Assembly (NCBI GenBank): GCA_034440575.1
Contig: JAOTOL010001659.1
Location: 3,652,001 to 3,716,000 of the forward strand
Reading direction: 5' to 3'
Source of the DNA: Imbricaverruca yamaguchii
Taxonomy: Eukaryota; Arthropoda; Thecostraca; Neoverrucidae
DNA length: 64,000 bases
Shown: positions 58,610-64,000 of the stretch, in pieces
Layout: every line of letters begins with the position of its first letter
Position numbering within the stretch: the stretch's first letter is position 1
The notes under the pieces: generated by a model
What the model saw: only the letters and a program-made list of their open reading frames with translations
Databases searched by the model: none
What the model was told of the DNA's origin: nothing
Position numbers and translations under genes: made by a program

Positions 58610-61375
58610 AGCCATACCAGTTGCAATGCAATGCGCAATCACTTTCCGTATGTTGCTTCTAGCCCAATGCCTGATTTATTATCAGGGTGTGCTCTGCAGC
58701 CATCGGTTGGCGGCCTCGGCAAAAGTACTTCACTTTGTTGCTTTGACTACGTCTAATAAACACTTCTTCTGTATGTTAAACCACAAACGCATATAAGGGA
58801 GCTGAGAAGCTTGAGTAGATCGCATAGGACACTCCCATTTCAACAACCGCTGGCTCCATATGCATGCATCGTGTTCTAGTTTCTTGCAAAAAGTTTCGAA
58901 GTTTTTTCCTAAATCATTAGAATGTCATGTATTCCCACATCCTACTACCTATGCCAACACCATCCACGCTTCACTGACCGCACTAACCATATGTTCAATT
59001 GATCACACTTGTCTAACTTACGAAGAAAAAAAACTTGAGAGCATCCATCCAATATCCAACAAGCACAACGCAAGCTAATTAAGCTAGTATCTTATAGAAC
59101 ATCATATCCTATAATGGTCATACAATCCCCAGCAGTCGTCATTCATATTATCCTATCTATCTCACAATGCCCACAATGCTCATCTATCTCACAATGCTCA
59201 GTCGTACCGTGTATCACCCTTATATTTTCTGCGATATATGTTCTGCTCATCAAGCCAGCTCACTTCGGAGAACTCACTTGCTAGAACTTGCTAGTTGCAG
59301 CGCTAATTCGCGCCGCCGTAAACATCACGACGATCTCATACACGTCCCACAGGCAAGCTGGTATTTAATTTCCGCAATTATTTCCATCTCTTTTTTTCGG
59401 AATCGAAGGTATTCTTCTACATCATTGAGGGATGAGAATTCCATCGGTAGCTTATGTCACTGTTGCTAAAAATGTATATTTTGCTTCAAAACCTATGTGA
59501 TTGCATCAGATTTTACGTCCTTTGCTAACATTGTAATTCACGATTGTTCCTTGATTACAAATTGACGAGCACAAATCACAAAGCACAAAGGCGCAAAATA
59601 TGTTGGAAATATATGGTATTGTGCAAGTCTTGTGTCACAATAACCTGTTATTTGTTAAAAAAGAGGTGCTATTACAATTCTACTACTGAAACAGCCCTTC
59701 ATATTTATGAACAACATAGAAACATTTGTGATATAAGAAACGGGGTGAAGCATGGATGAGCTTGACTTTTCGCATGATCCATAACAGGAAAGGACGCAGA
59801 GAAGACCTACACATAACCGACCCACAATAAACATGGATCATGAGTCCTCGATGAAGCATAGGTGTCAGCATGTAGTGCACTCGAATTGGAATAATGATTG
59901 GTAGGACTTCCTATAAAAGACTATGCAGCTCGGACTTACACCGCCGAAGCAATCTAGAATGACTTAATACACAGGTTGAATGCCAACCAGCTGACAGCAA
60001 AAGGAGGTGTTTTACTTTGAATTTGTTCTGGTATCAAAGGTGCAGTCCTCCTCATAATACGTGGAATTATACGGCCTCTATTGTGGAATCCAAGCCACCG
60101 CCATCAGCGAAAAGTATTGCGAAGGCGCGACCCAGGCCTCTGGTAACAGGCTACCTTTATTTAGCCCTTGGCAACACCGGAGGTGGGGCAGAATATGTCC
60201 CTGGATTTCTGTTTAAGAAGTCGAGCACGCGAAATGACATCAATTTGAAGGTCCCATTAACTATTCCGGCATCAAAATGACCGGCGCAAATAATACCAAC
60301 AGTGACATCAAATGACAAATGACACCAACAGTAACATCAGATGAACAACTTGCATCCATTATAGGTCACTATGAATCGGGTGTAGGTGACGTTATTGTCT
60401 CCAACTCAACCTCTCCAGACTTTTAGCGGAATCAGGTTTGTACAGAAAGATAAACGCCAAACATGGAGGGACAAAGATATTAATAATTGGCAACGGAATC
60501 AGTTGAACTTGAATGTTGGAGAAGAAAAGGAACGCCGAATTTGTCTACATTATTTTGTATTGTTATGTATTTGTGACAGTTTATCTCAAATTTTCGGGAC
60601 AAGCAAATCTCATCACAAATGATTGTGCTCTGGGAATACAATCTGCCACTAGAAAAGTTTCAACTTCACATTGGTATCACAATGTTTGGTAAATACACAT
60701 CGAGATCCGGGATATCGGATTATTGGTGGTCTGTGAATTGGCTAAGAACCTTTGCTAGCAAATTCCAAATGGAAAAAAACGTGAAATTGTCCATAGTATT
60801 CAACTATTATTGGCCATATCGCATCCAAAATTCCTTGAATGATTTTGTAGTAAAACCACAAACGCCGAATGGATTATCCGAGTTCATTTGAGTTAAAGCA
60901 TGAAGACACCCATCGATATTGTTTGGCCCATCGCATTTGTTTAGCTCCAGTTCATCATGCTTCAATTCTGTCACTTTCCACAATTATGGTCATCTTGAGT
61001 TTGATCACCATTCTTGAAAGAAGTACATCTGCTTGTAATACGAGCCTCCAATGCAGTACCTCTGCTTGCAATGCGTGATTGCAATGCAGTACGTTCGTTC
61101 GCATAGCACAACGCGAACGAAAGCACGCTTGCTAACGATAACTCACCCCATGCCATTAACTTAGTGGCTGCTTTGCACACAAAAAGCTGTTTACCAAGGA
61201 TTAGGAAGCATGTGATTGCTTTTCACCCTGCTGAACCCATGTGGCATCTGATGAAATTATAGCTTGTTTCCCCACAAAATTTGTATTACAGCAATCTTTG
61301 CTCTCTCGCCTCCGTCGTCGAACCACTTAAACCTTTATTCGGCTAAATCTATGGACTGTAGACTGTTACCGTCCT
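58610..61375. other. No recognised gene
   Basis: AT-richer DNA. Open frames of up to 100 codons without recognisable motifs (59167, 60017, 60386, 60619 plus). Confidence 0.4.
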
Positions 61376-61379
61376 ATCT

Positions 61380-61590
61380 TCATAGCAGCAGACCTTCTCT
61401 CTCCACATCAGCATTCCCTCCTCTCACCACAACAGCGTTCCCTCCTCTCTCCATAACAGCGGAATCTCCTCCTACCGCAGTAGCGGGTCCTTCTATCACC
61501 ACAACAGACCGCTTCTTTCTCCACAACAGCGCTCTCCCCACAACAGCGGACATTCCTCTCTCCACAACAGCGGACCCTGCACAGCCCACA
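61380..61590 (+). repeat. CTCTCCACAACAGCGG degenerate tandem
   Basis: CTCTCCACAACAGCGG-type units with C/T-rich spacers (about 18-34 bp), about eight copies. It leads into the CT arrays, and single units recur between and after them (CTCTCCACAGCGG). Confidence 0.85.
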
Positions 61591-61840
<250 letters not shown>

Positions 61841-61844
61841 CAGC

Positions 61845-62380
61845 GGCCGGCGCCTGCTCCCCACAGCGGCCGGGCCTGACATCCGACCGAGCTCGGCCCG
61901 GAAGTGAGCCGCTGCCGCCGCCGCGTGACGCCTGCCGCGTGAACCGTGACGCCGCCTGGCCGCCGCCTGGCCGCCGCCGCCGCCGCCAACGCCTGTCGAC
62001 TATCGTTGGCACCGACTGGATGACGGGCCCTCTGCCAGGCGGCGCCGGCATGTACGTGCCGTCAAGGACGCCACGCACGTCGCCGTCGTGTTCCACTACA
62101 CCACGGCGCGGACATCCTGAAGGAAGCAGGATGCTCATGTGGCACGATGTCGTGGAAGTTAGTGGACAAGTCCCAAGTCGGGACATGGACGTCGTATGGT
62201 GATGTCAAGATTGTTCACAAGCGACGCCCACTCTAATTTAAATATCTAACCCCCTGAATGGATTTGCTTAGTTAGAGAAGACATGAATGTGTTGTGAAAA
62301 TTGCACAGATGACACATCTTGTAGTCGCCATCGTGCATTTAAGCTTTCGATACAATTGCAGTCGTTTGTTGCAGGATTGT
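61845..62380. other. GC-rich part (to 62200), no recognised gene
   Basis: 61850-62200 is GC-rich with GCCGCC runs and open frames on both strands. One plus frame reads RHVRAVKDATHVAVVFHYTT. A small exon is possible but unsupported. Confidence 0.35.
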
Positions 62381-62639
62381 ACCCCAGGGTGTCCCAAAAA
62401 AATTAACCGTGCAAGCTGCCCAACCAAAATGGGGTGCTCTTTTACACAAAGACTGAGCTGACCAAGTTCGGTCCACCTCCTTTAGGTTTTGGTCACCCCC
62501 AGCCCCTCAAAGGTCAGCTACCCCACCCCAATGGGGTGGAAAATCAATTTCATCGCACAGACCTGGTAGTGGGCTTATTTAAAAGCATTCATTGAGCAAA
62601 ACAAACTTTAATCCAGACAAAATGTTCGAATCACAATGT

Positions 62640-63621
62640 TTATTGTTCTATGCTGCCATTTTAGATCCAAAGCAACCGGAAATAACGAGCGGATATCAGA
62701 GTAAGGCATTGCAGTGATCACCGTGACTTGGTCTGTGAAGATATGTATTTAGAAATGATAGAAGGGTTGTCTCGACTCGACTTCCTGCTATGGAAAGAGA
62801 TGCAGGCGTACGCACTTCATGATCCTGCTGTGGCCGAGGAGACTCGGCAGAGTCTAACGAGACATCTTAGAAGACATCCCTCCTGGACGCGTCACATGAT
62901 CTAGCACCATTCGTGGGACCAAGATCTTGGCTGATGTTCAGCTTGCTGGGCGACAGGCTTGGTTGAAAAACCATTGCAGCCAGTGGGCGGATGACGATGA
63001 GTATGTTCGAATGGAGAATAAAATGCAGCATTGTCAGTCGTGAATGACGCAGCCGAACGTGGCATTAATTAAGGACATTACCGAGTACGCAGACATGGCT
63101 AGAGACGGCAGAGTTAGAAGTCGTATGATCGCAGTGGCGAGTTCACACCGGGCTGCGGTCCCGTCAATGCAGAAAACTGAGCTGGCTGCACATCGTATAT
63201 GCTGACGGCATGAGACTACGGCTGAGTAGACAGTGCAACGTGGCTGGCACAAATGAAGCGCAGATGAGAAACGGATTATTTTGCCATAGTATTGTACATT
63301 ATCGCGTTAAATGTCCATCTACTCCACTGCCATTGTACACTCTCATTCTCACAGTTCGACCTGTATCTAACATAGTGATGTTCATTAGCATACTGATGTT
63401 GATGTGCCACTGTGAGTTGTCAATAGGTCAAATATATGTAAATAGGTCAAAATAATGGACTGAACTAAAAATAGTATGTTATTGTCTCGAGACAACCCTT
63501 CTTTCATTTCTAAATACATTTTTTCACAGACCAAGTCACGACGATCACTGCAATGCCTTACTATGATATCCGCTCGTTATTTCCGGTTGCGTTGGATCTG
63601 AAATGGCCGCATAGAACAATA
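62640..63621. mobile_element. Foldback element: 136-bp inverted repeat around about 710 bp
   Basis: 62640-62775 is the near-exact inverted copy of 63485-63621 (shared TTTATTGTTCTATG, AACCGGAAATAACGAGCG, GTAAGGCATTGCAGTGATC, GAAGGGTTGTCTCGA). The middle holds no recognised protein. Sequence upstream at 62389 has AGGGTGTCCCAAAAAAAT, a start seen in some DNA transposons. The element type is unknown. Confidence 0.75.
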
Positions 63622-63624
63622 AAT

Positions 63625-64000
63625 ATAGTAAATATAGTATATAACAATAATCATATGGGCCCCTAATATATGAACAAGTACCTTGGTAAGGTAGTTGTTC
63701 ATAGGTAGTTGTAAGGTAGCTCTAGGTAACCGGATACCCACTGCCCAACCTAACCTGCAATGCAATTTTGGTGAAATTAATTTGGCTGAACATAACTTAT
63801 GGGTGGAGCTCAAATTATTAGTTTCAAATTAAGTAGGCTAGCAATCCAATCTTAGCATGTTAGGTATTAGCCATGACAAATTCCTGGCTAGGGATTGGGG
63901 GTGAGGGGTAGTGGGTGGTGGTGCAGATTGGAGTCAATTTCTCACCCTTGGTGTAGATTCGTGCATATTTTCACTACGGGCTGATGTGCCCCAGTGAACC
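63625..64000. other. No recognised feature
   Basis: A/T-rich; a short GGTAGTTGT/AGGTAGCT imperfect repeat near 63690-63730. Confidence 0.4.

Overview
The window reads as gene-poor, repeat-dense nuclear DNA of an arthropod. A crustacean or chelicerate fits best, but no single marker fixes the clade. Support comes from one neuroligin-like first coding exon of animal type, a GIY-YIG Penelope-like retroelement pair carrying hammerhead-ribozyme-like motifs, CR1/L2-type and other non-LTR remnants, a tRNA-derived SINE, very long AT/CA/GA microsatellites and a degenerate TTAGG-like tract. There is no sign of bacterial gene organisation. Almost all long open frames are by-products of microsatellites or minisatellites.

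Layout. 1-5 kb: a CR1/L2-like reverse transcriptase remnant (minus) split by a tRNA-derived SINE with a 9-bp target duplication, then unannotated DNA and a G/T-rich tract. 5.9-9.1 kb: AT, GT and GA microsatellites and a second non-LTR remnant with a perfect 29-bp-arm hairpin over its GVPxGS motif. 11.7-13.0 kb: two TTAA-flanked family A elements, one inserted in the other. 14.1-14.4 kb: a Penelope 3' end fragment with a hammerhead motif. 15.1-15.6 kb: the neuroligin-like exon (minus), surrounded by GC-rich minisatellites up to 17 kb, where half of a family B element follows. 19-28 kb: minisatellites, AT and CA arrays, a degenerate TACGTA-rich tandem interrupted by a 65-bp retroposed fragment, and a third non-LTR 3' end. 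28.4-32.5 kb: nothing recognised. 32.5-36.1 kb: two Penelope-like copies head to head. The left one contains a whole family B element; the right one provides the empty site. 36.9-40.1 kb: family C termini and one full family C element. 44-48 kb: AT array, 28-bp palindrome and three minisatellites. 48.9-50.9 kb: full family C and family B elements. 55.3-56.6 kb: a large 14-to-21-bp minisatellite. 57.1-58.6 kb: a family A element that contains a copy of the host sequence lying just outside it. 61.4-63.6 kb: CT arrays and a 136-bp inverted repeat.

Main observation. Three sequence-unrelated families of about 0.8-1.2 kb non-coding elements (A, B, C) share one design: TTAA flanks, GC-rich subterminal hairpins, and interiors crowded with AGGTCA/TGACCT nuclear-receptor half-sites, including the exact extended site TCAAGGTCA in all three families. 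They look like piggyBac-type (TTAA) non-autonomous elements that may spread, or be recognised through, hormone-receptor-like sites. The window gives direct evidence that they move (an empty site), nest, and acquire flanking DNA. Gene function is visible only for neuroligin, a postsynaptic adhesion protein; the rest is selfish or structural DNA.
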